A stretch of DNA of 64,000 nt, taken from contig CAYNJY010000003.1 in the NCBI GenBank assembly GCA_964397755.1, forward strand, positions 15,064 through 79,063, read 5' to 3'. Made by a program: the position numbers and the translations under genes. Shown here piece after piece: positions 32,449-40,672 of this stretch. How positions within the stretch are numbered: the stretch's first letter is position 1; every line of letters begins with the position of its first letter. This stretch comes from CAYNJY01 sp964397755 (GTDB lineage: Bacteria > Patescibacteriota > Microgenomatia > UBA10105 > UBA927). A model generated the notes under the pieces. The model saw only the letters and a list, made by a program, of their open reading frames with translations, was not told the DNA's origin and ran no database searches.

Positions 32449-33978
32449 ATGTTTGATGTTCTCAAAACACTATCTGGACTTGTGAAGGCAAGACCAACGG
32501 CTTCAGTGCAACCTAGTTTTCCCAAAAAATCCCAGGCAACTAGGGTGGTACTCGAAAAACCGGCTAAGCAGAAAGCGCCTTCCGGCGCCGATATGAGCGG
32601 GCAGCTCGCTCTCGCACAGGTGCAGGCTCGGGAGGTTATTCTTGAAGCAAAAGACGAAGCACTCCGGATTCGGCGTGAGGCAGAAGCTGAAAGTCAGAAA
32701 GAAAAGCAGGATCTTCGAGAGAAACTCCTTTCCCTTGAGCGAAGAGAAGCAGCTACCGATGTCCGGGAGCGGATAGTCGGCGAGGAGCACGCGTCGTTTG
32801 AGAAGAGACGTACGGAGATAGAAGCGCTCAAGCGTGACGCTCTTGAAAAACTTCAAAAGCTTGCGCACCTCACGCGAGAAGAAGCCCGACAGATGCTTCT
32901 CGCGAACCTTCGGGATCTCCTCCGCGAGGAGATGGCGCGCGAGATTAGAGAAGCCGAATCAAGGGCGCGCGAAGAGGCAGAAACGAAAGCGCGCGAGATT
33001 CTGGTTGACGCCATGCGCCACGGCGCGACTGACTACGTAGCAGAATATACCGTCTCGGTTATCAAGGTCCAAGATGAGGAAGTGAAGGGCCGCATCATCG
33101 GCAAAGAAGGCAGGAACATCCGAGCGTTTGAAACAGCAACAGGTGTGGATGTGGACCTGGACGAAGAGGGCGTCATCCGGCTGTCAAGCTTCGATCCGGT
33201 GCGGCGAGAGATTGCACGGGTCGCCCTCGAGCGGCTCCTGCGAGACGGACGGGTTCAGCCGGGCAGAATTGAGGAAATTATTGAGCAGGTCAAAAAAGAA
33301 ATCGAGCGGATTATGTTTGAAGAAGGGCAGAAACTTTGCCACACGGTGGGCGTCTATAATCTGCCGCCGCCGCTTATCGCGCTTCTTGGACGGTTCAAGT
33401 ATCGTTACTCCTACGGGCAAAACATGATTGCCCACACACTTGAGGAAACAAAGATTGGCGTTGCGATCTCACAAGAAATCGGCGCCGATAGTAACGTCGT
33501 CCGGCTCGGGTGTCTCCTTCACGACATTGGAAAGGTCGTGATGGACACAGAGGGAAGTCATATCCAGCTCGGCGTTGAGCTTCTCAAAAAGTACGGCATG
33601 CCGGAAAAAGTGACTGACTGTGTCGCCCAGCACCATGAGGATGTAGCGTTTACGAGTATCGAGTCGATGATCGTATACATCGCTGATGCAATTTCTGGGA
33701 GCCGCCCTGGGGCACGCTATGAAAATTATGATGAGTACGTGAAGCGGCTGAAGGATCTCGAGGAGGTTGCAAAGTCGCACAAAGGCGTCACCGAAGCGTA
33801 CGCATTTCAGGCCGGACGAGAAATCCGGGTCATCGTGGACCCCGGACAGGTTGATGATGCGACGGCGATCGCCATGGCACGAGAAATTCGCGACGAGATA
33901 GGGAAGAAAGTCATCGTACCGGGTCAAGTGAAAGTCACGGTTATTCGTGAACTGCGGGCAACGGAAGTCGTTAAATAG
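32449..33978 (+). CDS. rny: Ribonuclease Y without membrane anchor
   Basis: 509 residues: coiled-coil (about 50-190), KH domain with GRIIGKEGRNIRAFE, HD domain with MIAHTLEE, LLHDIGKV, QHHED and YIADAISGSRPGARYE, and the C-terminal region. Endonuclease that starts mRNA decay. RNase Y usually begins with one membrane helix. Here the first 45 residues are polar (MFDVLKTLSGLVKARPTAS), and the start is secure: GGAGG is 7 nt upstream and an in-frame TAA lies before it. So it should be soluble or held by a partner. Confidence 0.95.
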   Translation: MFDVLKTLSGLVKARPTASVQPSFPKKSQATRVVLEKPAKQKAPSGADMSGQLALAQVQAREVILEAKDEALRIRREAEAESQKEKQDLREKLLSLERREAATDVRERIVGEEHASFEKRRTEIEALKRDALEKLQKLAHLTREEARQMLLANLRDLLREEMAREIREAESRAREEAETKAREILVDAMRHGATDYVAEYTVSVIKVQDEEVKGRIIGKEGRNIRAFETATGVDVDLDEEGVIRLSSFDPVRREIARVALERLLRDGRVQPGRIEEIIEQVKKEIERIMFEEGQKLCHTVGVYNLPPPLIALLGRFKYRYSYGQNMIAHTLEETKIGVAISQEIGADSNVVRLGCLLHDIGKVVMDTEGSHIQLGVELLKKYGMPEKVTDCVAQHHEDVAFTSIESMIVYIADAISGSRPGARYENYDEYVKRLKDLEEVAKSHKGVTEAYAFQAGREIRVIVDPGQVDDATAIAMAREIRDEIGKKVIVPGQVKVTVIRELRATEVVK

Positions 33979-34026
33979 CATCGATGTTACTTTAGGCTGA
34001 TTTGGCAGTATGTTAAAATTGACATC

Positions 34027-34055
34027 TTGACAGAACCTTCTAAATTGTCTACAGT
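34027..34055 (+). promoter_or_regulatory. Promoter of the HU gene
   Basis: TTGACA (34027-34032), 17-bp spacer, TACAGT (34050-34055). A second TTGACA at 34019 overlaps. Leader of about 75 nt. Confidence 0.6.
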
Positions 34056-34137
34056 GCTTTGTGGAGATTGATGTAGTAGTCCCCTAAAAATTTTTTCTTG
34101 TTCTATCCCGCTGCCCGGAAGGAGGTGACAATTCCTC

Positions 34138-34410
34138 ATGACAAAAGCAGACCTCGTAGAAGTGGTCGCGAAAAAGGCCAATCTCACTGCCAAGGCCGCC
34201 CGTGAATCAGTCGCAGCGGTGTTTGGTGCCGTTACCGATGCACTGAAAAAGGGTGACAAGGTGGTGGTGACTGGATTCGGTACCTTTATGGTTCGATCCA
34301 GAAAGGCCCGAACCGGTCGCAATCCGCAGACGGGAGCGACGATCAATATCCCAGCGCGGAAAACTCCGGGCTTTACTGCCGGAAAAGCACTCAAGAAAGT
34401 CGTGCGGTAA
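34138..34410 (+). CDS. hup: HU-family DNA-binding protein
   Basis: 90 residues, normal size. MTKADLVEVVAKKANLTAKAA, VTGFGTFMVRSRKARTGRNP and IPARKTPGFTAGKALKK are the HU blocks. Strong SD GGAAGGAGGTGAC. Single gene with its own promoter and terminator; nucleoid compaction. Confidence 0.95.
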   Translation: MTKADLVEVVAKKANLTAKAARESVAAVFGAVTDALKKGDKVVVTGFGTFMVRSRKARTGRNPQTGATINIPARKTPGFTAGKALKKVVR

Positions 34411-34434
34411 GTACTCGTGGCTTCTTGGGCATGA

Positions 34435-34466
34435 GAGACTCCCTCCAACTGGGGAGAGTCTCTTTT
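34435..34466 (+). terminator. Intrinsic terminator of hup
   Basis: GAGACTCCCTCC pairs with GGGGAGAGTCTC (one mismatch) and TTTT follows. The next promoter begins in its T-run. Confidence 0.75.
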
Positions 34467-34474
34467 GGTATACT
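34466..34474 (+). promoter_or_regulatory. Extended -10 promoter of the ABC operon
   Basis: TGGTATACT, an extended -10 fused to the hup terminator T-run. Confidence 0.5.
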
Positions 34475-34488
34475 AGTAAGTACATCAC

Positions 34489-34579
34489 AAACCCCAATTC
34501 ACAATGACCAACGTGGTAAGGGAATGTATATACATCTTCATACCTAGTTGGGATTTGGTCATTGAGATTTGAGAATTGC
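34489..34579. repeat. Inverted pair of 7-bp arrays before the ABC operon
   Basis: Left: AAACCCC, AATTCAC, AATGACC, AACGTGG. Right: TTGGGAT, TTGGTCA, TTGAGAT, TTGAGAA. AATGACCAA and TTGGTCATT pair, so the leader could fold into a long imperfect hairpin ending at the ATPase start. Confidence 0.5.
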
Positions 34580-34583
34580 ATAT

Positions 34584-35561
34584 ATGGTTATCTCTCTTTC
34601 TCACCTGAAGAAGTACTACCAGATCCACAAAAAAGAGCCGGGGTTTGTGGGATCCGTAACATCTCTTTTTGCGAGAACGTACGAGACGGTCAAGGCAGTT
34701 GACGGAATATCATTTGACATTTCCGAAGGAGAACTTGTCGGGTTTATCGGTCCGAACGGCGCGGGGAAAACCACGACGCTCAAATGCCTTTCCGGACTTC
34801 TCTTTCCCACGAGCGGCAAGGTGTCGGTGTTAGGATTCACACCGTTTGAAAGAAAAAACGCGTACCTTAGGCAAATCGCCCTCGTCATGGGCCAGAAAAA
34901 CCAGCTCTGGTGGGACCTACCGGCGCAGGAAACATTCTTGCTCAACAAAGAAATCTACGAGATCGACGATAGTGATTACAAAAAAACGCTCCACAAGCTG
35001 GTCGAACTTCTGGATGTAGAAGCACTTCTCAAAGTCCAAGTAAGGAAGCTCTCTCTCGGTGAGCGAATGAAAATGGAGCTCATCGCCGCCCTCATCCACG
35101 CACCGAGAGTATTATTTCTTGACGAACCAACAATCGGGCTTGACGTGGTTATGCAGAAGAAAATGCGGGATTTCATTAAAGCCTATAACGAACGATATCA
35201 ATCGACGATCCTTCTCACCTCTCACTACATGGAGGACGTCCGGCAGCTTGCCAAGCGGATCATTATCATTGATCGTGGAAAAATCATTTACGATGGCAAA
35301 CTAGATAGTCTGGTCAAGAGATTTGCCAAACACAAAGTTCTTTCTGTTGTCCTTGACGAATATGTGACGCCGGATAAGCTCTCTGAGATCGGGGACCTTG
35401 TCGAGTATTCTTTTCCACGAGCAGTCATTAAGGTATCTCGGAGCGCCTCAAACGTTGCCGCGGCACAGCTCCTTCAGAAGTTCCCCGTCGATGACTTAAA
35501 CATCGAAGAGCCGGACATCGAAGACATTATTAGAGATGTCTTTACGAAAAACAAACCATGA
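34584..35561 (+). CDS. ABC transporter ATP-binding protein (ABC-2 class)
   Basis: 325 residues from ATG 34584 (MVISLSHLKKYYQIHKKEPG). Walker A GPNGAGKTTT, Q-loop MGQKNQLWWDLPA, signature KLSLGERMKMELIAAL, Walker B VLFLDEPTIGLD, H-loop TSHYMED. The sequence resembles the COG4586 type that pairs with two integral permeases. Four permeases follow in one operon. Substrate unknown (lipid-linked or drug export are the usual options). Confidence 0.92.
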   Translation: MVISLSHLKKYYQIHKKEPGFVGSVTSLFARTYETVKAVDGISFDISEGELVGFIGPNGAGKTTTLKCLSGLLFPTSGKVSVLGFTPFERKNAYLRQIALVMGQKNQLWWDLPAQETFLLNKEIYEIDDSDYKKTLHKLVELLDVEALLKVQVRKLSLGERMKMELIAALIHAPRVLFLDEPTIGLDVVMQKKMRDFIKAYNERYQSTILLTSHYMEDVRQLAKRIIIIDRGKIIYDGKLDSLVKRFAKHKVLSVVLDEYVTPDKLSEIGDLVEYSFPRAVIKVSRSASNVAAAQLLQKFPVDDLNIEEPDIEDIIRDVFTKNKP

Positions 35562-35567
35562 CATTCT

Positions 35568-36365
35568 ATGAAGTATGTTAAGATTCTCTTCCTCCACTTC
35601 CAAGACGCGCTTGAGGATCGTTCCCGGTCTTTTGTCTGGTTTCTCCTAGCTCTCATCGATCCACTTCTGCTTCTTCTTTTCTGGCGGGGAGCGCTCGCCG
35701 CCAGCGGTGGCGACATTGGAGGATGGCAGCTTTCCTCGATTACCGCATACTACTTGCTCTTGACGATTGCCTCTTCGCTTCTGGTAGTTCATATTGAAGA
35801 AGTCGTCGCGTACTATGATATTTACCAGGGCTGGCTCGCCAATTACCTTCTTCGGCCTGTTTCGTATTTCTGGTATAAGCTTCTCCAAGAGTTGCCCTAC
35901 AGGCTTCTACAAGGAACGATGGGGATTGGCGTATTCCTCATGATGTGGCTCGCGCTGGGAAATCTGCTCAATGTAGATGTTAGCACGGGTAATCTTGTGA
36001 GGAGTCTCATTATTGCTCTTCTTGCGTTTGGCATATCGTTTCTTCTCAAAATGGTGTTGGGGTTGTCGGCGCTTTGGACAACAGATTTTACCGGACTTGC
36101 ACAACTTCTTGAGGTCACCTTTCTTCTTTTCGGTGGTTTTATTGTTCCACTTTCGTTGTTTCCAACTTGGTTAGAGAGGCTCGCATATTCTTTGCCGTTC
36201 CCGTACATTGTGTATTTTCCTGTCGTCAGTTTTCAAGGAAGACTAACGACCGTTGATTTCTATCGTGTTCTATGGGCACAACTTTTGTGGGCAGTAGTCC
36301 TGTTTTTGCTCTCTATGATTCTTTGGCGACGTGGGGTCCAGAAATTTACAGGAGTAGGTCTATGA
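35568..36365 (+). CDS. ABC-2 family permease, pair 1, first subunit
   Basis: 265 residues, six predicted membrane helices (LALIDPLLLLLFW, LLTIASSLLVVHIEE, FLLKMVLGLSALW, LLFGGFIVPLSLFP). Resembles COG4587. The cytoplasmic GWLANYLLRPVSYFWYKLLQ segment also occurs as NFLIRPLRFFRYYMARD in the third permease. Six bp after the ATPase; ATGA overlap with the next gene. Confidence 0.82.
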   Translation: MKYVKILFLHFQDALEDRSRSFVWFLLALIDPLLLLLFWRGALAASGGDIGGWQLSSITAYYLLLTIASSLLVVHIEEVVAYYDIYQGWLANYLLRPVSYFWYKLLQELPYRLLQGTMGIGVFLMMWLALGNLLNVDVSTGNLVRSLIIALLAFGISFLLKMVLGLSALWTTDFTGLAQLLEVTFLLFGGFIVPLSLFPTWLERLAYSLPFPYIVYFPVVSFQGRLTTVDFYRVLWAQLLWAVVLFLLSMILWRRGVQKFTGVGL

Positions 36366-37153
36366 TACGAACATACGTCGTTGTTTACCTGACGCTCCTG
36401 AAGTTGAATTTTTCTGCGCTCGTGGCCTATCGATCAAATTTTGTTAATAACATTCTGTCAAGTGTGGCGTGGACAGCGTTCTCCCTCCTCTCCATTCTAC
36501 TTCTGGTAGCACGGACACCGACAATTTACGGATGGAGACGCGAAGAAGTCTTACTACTTACGGCTGGCTACAGTATCCTCATTGGCATATTTCATACTCT
36601 TTTTTCTCGCAACTTCGAGAGACTTTCTAAACTTGTTCATTTTGGACAGCTCGATAGCGTACTGGTGAAGCCCATAGATTCACAATTTTTGGTTAGCGTG
36701 TGGAACGTGAACTACACAACGCTCGTTCGCGTTCCGATAGGCGTTATCTTTCTCGGCGTGTTGCTCAGCCGACTGGGCATAAACCCACACAATATGCATG
36801 TTCTCCTGTTTGCTTTCTACCTCACTGTCGGGCTGGTTTGCTTATATAGCTTATGGTTCTCTGTTCTGACAATAACCATTTGGTTTCCGAGGCTCAGTAA
36901 CATTGTTGATTTTATGTACAGCGTATCATCTATTTCGCGTTTTCCCCGCGAAATGTTCCGGGAGTTCTCGGCGTACCTGTTTTATTTTCTGTTTCCACTC
37001 ATGTTTATCATCGTTACGCCGGTGAAAAGCCTTCTCGGCCGGGTATCGGTTTTCGACGTTGCGGGACTGGTTGGATCAGCAGTCCTTCTTTTTAGTTTTT
37101 CGCGGTGGTTCTGGAAATTTGCCTTGCGCTATTACACGAGTACGAGCAGCTGA
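36362..37153 (+). CDS. ABC-2 family permease, pair 1, second subunit
   Basis: 263 residues from ATG 36362, overlapping the previous stop. Six predicted membrane helices. FGQLDSVLVKPIDSQFLVS is the counterpart of GDFDLVLVKPMNPLFRAL in the fourth permease, so these two are paralogues (COG3694-like). Confidence 0.82.
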   Translation: MIRTYVVVYLTLLKLNFSALVAYRSNFVNNILSSVAWTAFSLLSILLLVARTPTIYGWRREEVLLLTAGYSILIGIFHTLFSRNFERLSKLVHFGQLDSVLVKPIDSQFLVSVWNVNYTTLVRVPIGVIFLGVLLSRLGINPHNMHVLLFAFYLTVGLVCLYSLWFSVLTITIWFPRLSNIVDFMYSVSSISRFPREMFREFSAYLFYFLFPLMFIIVTPVKSLLGRVSVFDVAGLVGSAVLLFSFSRWFWKFALRYYTSTSS

Positions 37154-37164
37154 CCCCGATCAGT

Positions 37165-37959
37165 ATGAAACTTTATCTAAGGATCATGAAGAACACCATC
37201 TCCGAATACATGACCTATCGCCTCAATTTCGTCCTGTGGCGGGCGCGGATGGTGATGCAACTTCTGGTCACGTACTTTCTCTGGTGGGCGATCTTTACTG
37301 ACCGACAGGAGTTATTCGGCTACAGTCAATCGAGGATGTTGACGTATGTATTGTTGAGTTCAGTGGTGCGGACTGTTGTTCTGGGCACCACGACGATGGA
37401 AATCGGCGGGCTTATCAACCGCGGTAATCTTTCAAACTTCCTCATTCGGCCACTGCGTTTTTTCCGTTACTATATGGCGCGCGATGCCGCAGACAAAGCC
37501 TTAAACGTTGTATGTTCTTTTGGGGAGATTACCGTGATGATCGTTTTGCTTCGTCCCCAGGTATTTGTGCAGACCAACCCATCGGCTATCGCACTGAGCG
37601 CCATCGCATTGATGATTGGTACGGTTTTGTATTTTTATTTCAGCCTGCTTTTAGAATTTTTAGGGTTTTGGACGCCGGATAACTGGGCGCCGCGGTTTCT
37701 TTCCTTCGTCATCATGGATTTCTTTGCCGGGGGTCTGTTTCCGCTGGACATTCTGCCCCAACCGCTCTTTCTCCTTAGCCAGACTCTTCCCTTCGCGTAC
37801 TTCATCTACTTCCCGATCAAGGTGTATTTAGGGCAGTTGTCGTACGCTTTCGTGATTCAAGGTTTGCTGGTCGGCTTGCTGTGGGTGGTAGGCCTTTGGT
37901 ATCTGGCGCAGGTGGTGTGGAAGAAGGGACTACGCGTGTACACCGCTGAAGGCCGTTAG
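37165..37959 (+). CDS. ABC-2 family permease, pair 2, first subunit
   Basis: 264 residues from ATG 37165. COG4587-like, with RGNLSNFLIRPLRFF and FFAGGLFPLDILPQPLFLLS. 11 bp after the previous gene. Base composition is richer in G+C than in pair 1. Confidence 0.82.
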   Translation: MKLYLRIMKNTISEYMTYRLNFVLWRARMVMQLLVTYFLWWAIFTDRQELFGYSQSRMLTYVLLSSVVRTVVLGTTTMEIGGLINRGNLSNFLIRPLRFFRYYMARDAADKALNVVCSFGEITVMIVLLRPQVFVQTNPSAIALSAIALMIGTVLYFYFSLLLEFLGFWTPDNWAPRFLSFVIMDFFAGGLFPLDILPQPLFLLSQTLPFAYFIYFPIKVYLGQLSYAFVIQGLLVGLLWVVGLWYLAQVVWKKGLRVYTAEGR

Positions 37960-37976
37960 AAAGTCCTGTCTTATCT

Positions 37977-38768
37977 ATGAAAGTTCTGCGACGATATTTT
38001 GGGCTCTGGCTCAAGTTGACGATCAATTCGTTTTTGACGACGCTCACCTCTCGTTTGAGCGCCGGGATTTTCCTTACTGGGAAGCTCCTCCGCTTTGTTT
38101 TTTTCGTTGTGTTTCTGTTGGCTCTTTTTACCAAAACACCAAGCCTTGCTAACTACACGATCACTCAGGCGCTCTTCTTTTTCCTCACCTTCAACCTGAT
38201 TGATACCATTACTCAGTTGTTTTTCCGCGAGGCCTACCGCTTTCGCCAGCTAGTGGTTTCGGGTGATTTTGATCTGGTGCTGGTCAAGCCGATGAATCCG
38301 TTGTTTCGCGCCCTTGCCGGTGGAGCCGACCCACTGGATTTGCTGATGTTGGTGCCGTTTGTAGGATTGCTGGGGTATCTCACCAGCACCTTGAATAGCT
38401 TGAGCATCGTACGTATCACGCTCTACCTGTTGCTGGTGTTCAATGGACTCCTGATTGCCACCGGGTTCCACATTCTGGTGTTGGCCTTGGCGGTGGTGAC
38501 CACCGAGATTGACCACGCCATTATGATCTACCGCGACCTGACCAGCATGGGCAGAGTTCCCGTGGATATCTACCGAGAGCCGCTGAAGAGCCTCATCACA
38601 TTCGTCATACCCGTTGGCATCATGATGACGTTTCCCGCTAAAGCGCTGATGGGCTTACTGACGCCGTTTTATCAAGGCGTTGCACTACTTTTCGGTGTAT
38701 TCTTTTTTACCATCTGCCTTCGTGTGTGGCGAAGGGCAATTCGTTCGTACGCGTCTGCCTCGTCCTAG
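37977..38768 (+). CDS. ABC-2 family permease, pair 2, second subunit
   Basis: 263 residues, six predicted membrane helices, COG3694-like: GDFDLVLVKPMNPLFRAL and SMGRVPVDIYREPLKSLITF (matching SISRFPREMFREFSAYLFYF in pair 1). Last gene of the operon. Confidence 0.82.
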   Translation: MKVLRRYFGLWLKLTINSFLTTLTSRLSAGIFLTGKLLRFVFFVVFLLALFTKTPSLANYTITQALFFFLTFNLIDTITQLFFREAYRFRQLVVSGDFDLVLVKPMNPLFRALAGGADPLDLLMLVPFVGLLGYLTSTLNSLSIVRITLYLLLVFNGLLIATGFHILVLALAVVTTEIDHAIMIYRDLTSMGRVPVDIYREPLKSLITFVIPVGIMMTFPAKALMGLLTPFYQGVALLFGVFFFTICLRVWRRAIRSYASASS

Positions 38769-38812
38769 GGCGCTTGCCAATCTTTTCTCCCTGTGATATT
38801 GTTTAGGAGCAC

Positions 38813-39658
38813 ATGGCAACAAAGCGTTCGTCAAAGAAAAAAGTCGATGCGTCTATAACCGCGGTTGCGGATGCTTCAGGCCCGGGAGATTCAAGCGAGG
38901 CAGTTCGACAGGTTGTCGAGGTTGTTAGTGAAGGAGAGCTTTCTACCGCAGCAGAAGATACCATCGAAACGATTAAAAAAGATGCGAAGGAGATTGAAGA
39001 GGCAGCAGAACAGCTCGAAGAAGAAGTTCTGAAGGGGAGTGAAGGGGAGCAGGTTGCCTCAAAGGGAGCTGAACCATTTCGAGATGAAAATGACGTATCG
39101 CTGCCTCCGGCTGAGGGGCAAGAGGATCGTAAGAAGGAGATGGTGGAAGAGCTGTTTCAGAAGAAGCCACAGGTCGGCCCGGACATATCTATGCACCGGG
39201 CGGAGAATGCGCTTCCTTTGTGGCTCTGGGCAGTCATAGTACTGGGTATTGCGCTCCTTGTGGGAAGTGTCCTCGTTGGAACGTTTCGTGGCGGGCTCAA
39301 GGTGTCGCTTTTTGCAAAGCCGACTCCCACGCCTACACCTGCTTCGATACCCACACCCGCGCCGGTTGCGGTCAACCGTGAAGACCTCACCCTCGAGGTC
39401 ACTAACGGTGGCGGCACTCCCGGCGCTGCGTCAAAGATGAAAAAGTTTCTTGAGGGCAAAGGGTACAACGTCGGTGCGTTAGGAAACGCAGACGAGTACA
39501 CGTTTGAAAAGACAGAGATTCACGTCAAAACAAGTAAAGCCGGAGCGCTGTCTCTCCTTGAGGAAGACCTCAAGGATTCGTATACCCTCGGGAGTGGTAG
39601 CGCTGACCTCTCCGAAGATTCCTCCTACGACGGCCGCGTGATTGTGGGGAAAGAGTAA
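38813..39658 (+). CDS. Membrane protein with LytR C-terminal domain
   Basis: 281 residues. 1-140: acidic, Ala/Glu-rich, low-complexity cytoplasmic part. 141-165: one membrane helix (LPLWLWAVIVLGIALLVGSVL). Then a Pro/Thr linker (KPTPTPTPASIPTPAP) and a LytR_C domain from about 190 (LEVTNGGGTPGAASKMKKFL). Probably a cell-envelope protein; function unknown. Confidence 0.75.
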   Translation: MATKRSSKKKVDASITAVADASGPGDSSEAVRQVVEVVSEGELSTAAEDTIETIKKDAKEIEEAAEQLEEEVLKGSEGEQVASKGAEPFRDENDVSLPPAEGQEDRKKEMVEELFQKKPQVGPDISMHRAENALPLWLWAVIVLGIALLVGSVLVGTFRGGLKVSLFAKPTPTPTPASIPTPAPVAVNREDLTLEVTNGGGTPGAASKMKKFLEGKGYNVGALGNADEYTFEKTEIHVKTSKAGALSLLEEDLKDSYTLGSGSADLSEDSSYDGRVIVGKE

Positions 39659-39665
39659 TCCGTGC

Positions 39666-40415
39666 ATGAAGTATAAGGTCTTATTTCTTGACCTTGATGG
39701 CACCACGATTCCAAATCGGCCAGACGGCATGCCCAGCGCTCGAGTCGCTGAGGCTATCCACAAAGCCAAAACGCGCATTTTGGTATGCGTGGCCTCGAGC
39801 CGACCACTGTGTATCGCCAAACACATCTTGGATCAGTTAGATATTCGTGGGCTCTGCGTTCTTAACGATGCTACCCAGATTTATGATCCGGTGCGAAAGA
39901 AAATTCTCCAAACTATTTTTATTGATGCCGACAAGATCTCTCGGATTGTGGCAGTGGTTGAGAAACTTAGGCTCAAACCGATGGTGAATAATGGCCGCGC
40001 TGAATGGCAATACAAAACCAGTCTAAAGCTAGACCGAGTGTGTTCGATGTACGTAGGTTCAGTGAAGCCGCCTCTTGCCGAAAGACTCGTCGAAGAGCTT
40101 ACGAAAATACCCAATATCGCCGTTCATAAAATGCCATCATGGACAGCCGGGGAGCTGAGTGTCAGTGTAAGTCACGCCAGTGCGACCAAGCTTCACGGGG
40201 TCATGACGGTGGCAGAAAAGCTCAACGTAGATCCTAAAGAGATGATCGGCGTCGGTGACGGATACAATGACTTTCCGCTCCTTATGGCCTGCGGGCTCAA
40301 AATCGCCATGGGCAACGCCGTGCCGGAGCTCAAAGCAGTCGCCGACTTTATCGCGCCAACGGTTGAAGAAGATGGGGTAGCCACGGTTATTGAAAAATTC
40401 ATCCTGAACTATTGA
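39666..40415 (+). CDS. HAD-superfamily hydrolase, Cof/type IIB
   Basis: 249 residues from ATG 39666. Motif I FLDLDGTTIPN, motif II VCVASSRP, motif III Lys in SHASATKLHGV, motif IV GVGDGYNDFPLL. Phosphatase acting on a sugar phosphate or similar; substrate not predictable. Confidence 0.87.
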   Translation: MKYKVLFLDLDGTTIPNRPDGMPSARVAEAIHKAKTRILVCVASSRPLCIAKHILDQLDIRGLCVLNDATQIYDPVRKKILQTIFIDADKISRIVAVVEKLRLKPMVNNGRAEWQYKTSLKLDRVCSMYVGSVKPPLAERLVEELTKIPNIAVHKMPSWTAGELSVSVSHASATKLHGVMTVAEKLNVDPKEMIGVGDGYNDFPLLMACGLKIAMGNAVPELKAVADFIAPTVEEDGVATVIEKFILNY

Positions 40416-40435
40416 CAGAGATTCACGTGCTACGA

Positions 40436-40463
40436 TGGTATCATGTTCTAGAACACGATACCA
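40436..40463. promoter_or_regulatory. 28-bp near-perfect palindrome before miaB
   Basis: TGGTATC-A-TGTTCTAGAACA-C-GATACCA: 13 of 14 pairs match, with the perfect 12-bp core TGTTCTAGAACA. 20 bp after the HAD gene, with no T-run. Candidate protein-binding site, or a hairpin ending the HAD mRNA. Confidence 0.5.
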
Positions 40464-40525
40464 CGACCCTGATACTATCGACACTCTTCTTATTCGTTTC
40501 TACTCCTGCTAAAATATAGCCCGTC

Positions 40526-40672
40526 ATGAAATACTTCATTAAAACATTCGGCCGCGCCCTCCTCCGCTCGAATTCGCCTCGAGGGTTACGTCCTCGCAGT
40601 CGAACGCTCGTTCCGGCGGACTCCGCTATACAATTATTAGTAAAGTTTTCTTGTTTGAAATATAGGCTATGA
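40526..40672 (+). pseudogene. Short ORF starting like MiaB, upstream of miaB
   Basis: 48 codons. MKYFIKTFG matches the usual MiaB start (6 of 9 identical to the real one, MRYHIVTFG), then the sequence becomes Arg/Ser/Leu-rich with no similarity (RALLRSNSPRGLRPRSRTL). It has a TAAAAT -10 box 10 nt before its ATG and its stop overlaps the miaB ATG (ATGA). Either a vestige of an older miaB start split by a GC-rich insertion, or a leader ORF coupled to miaB. Confidence 0.4.
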
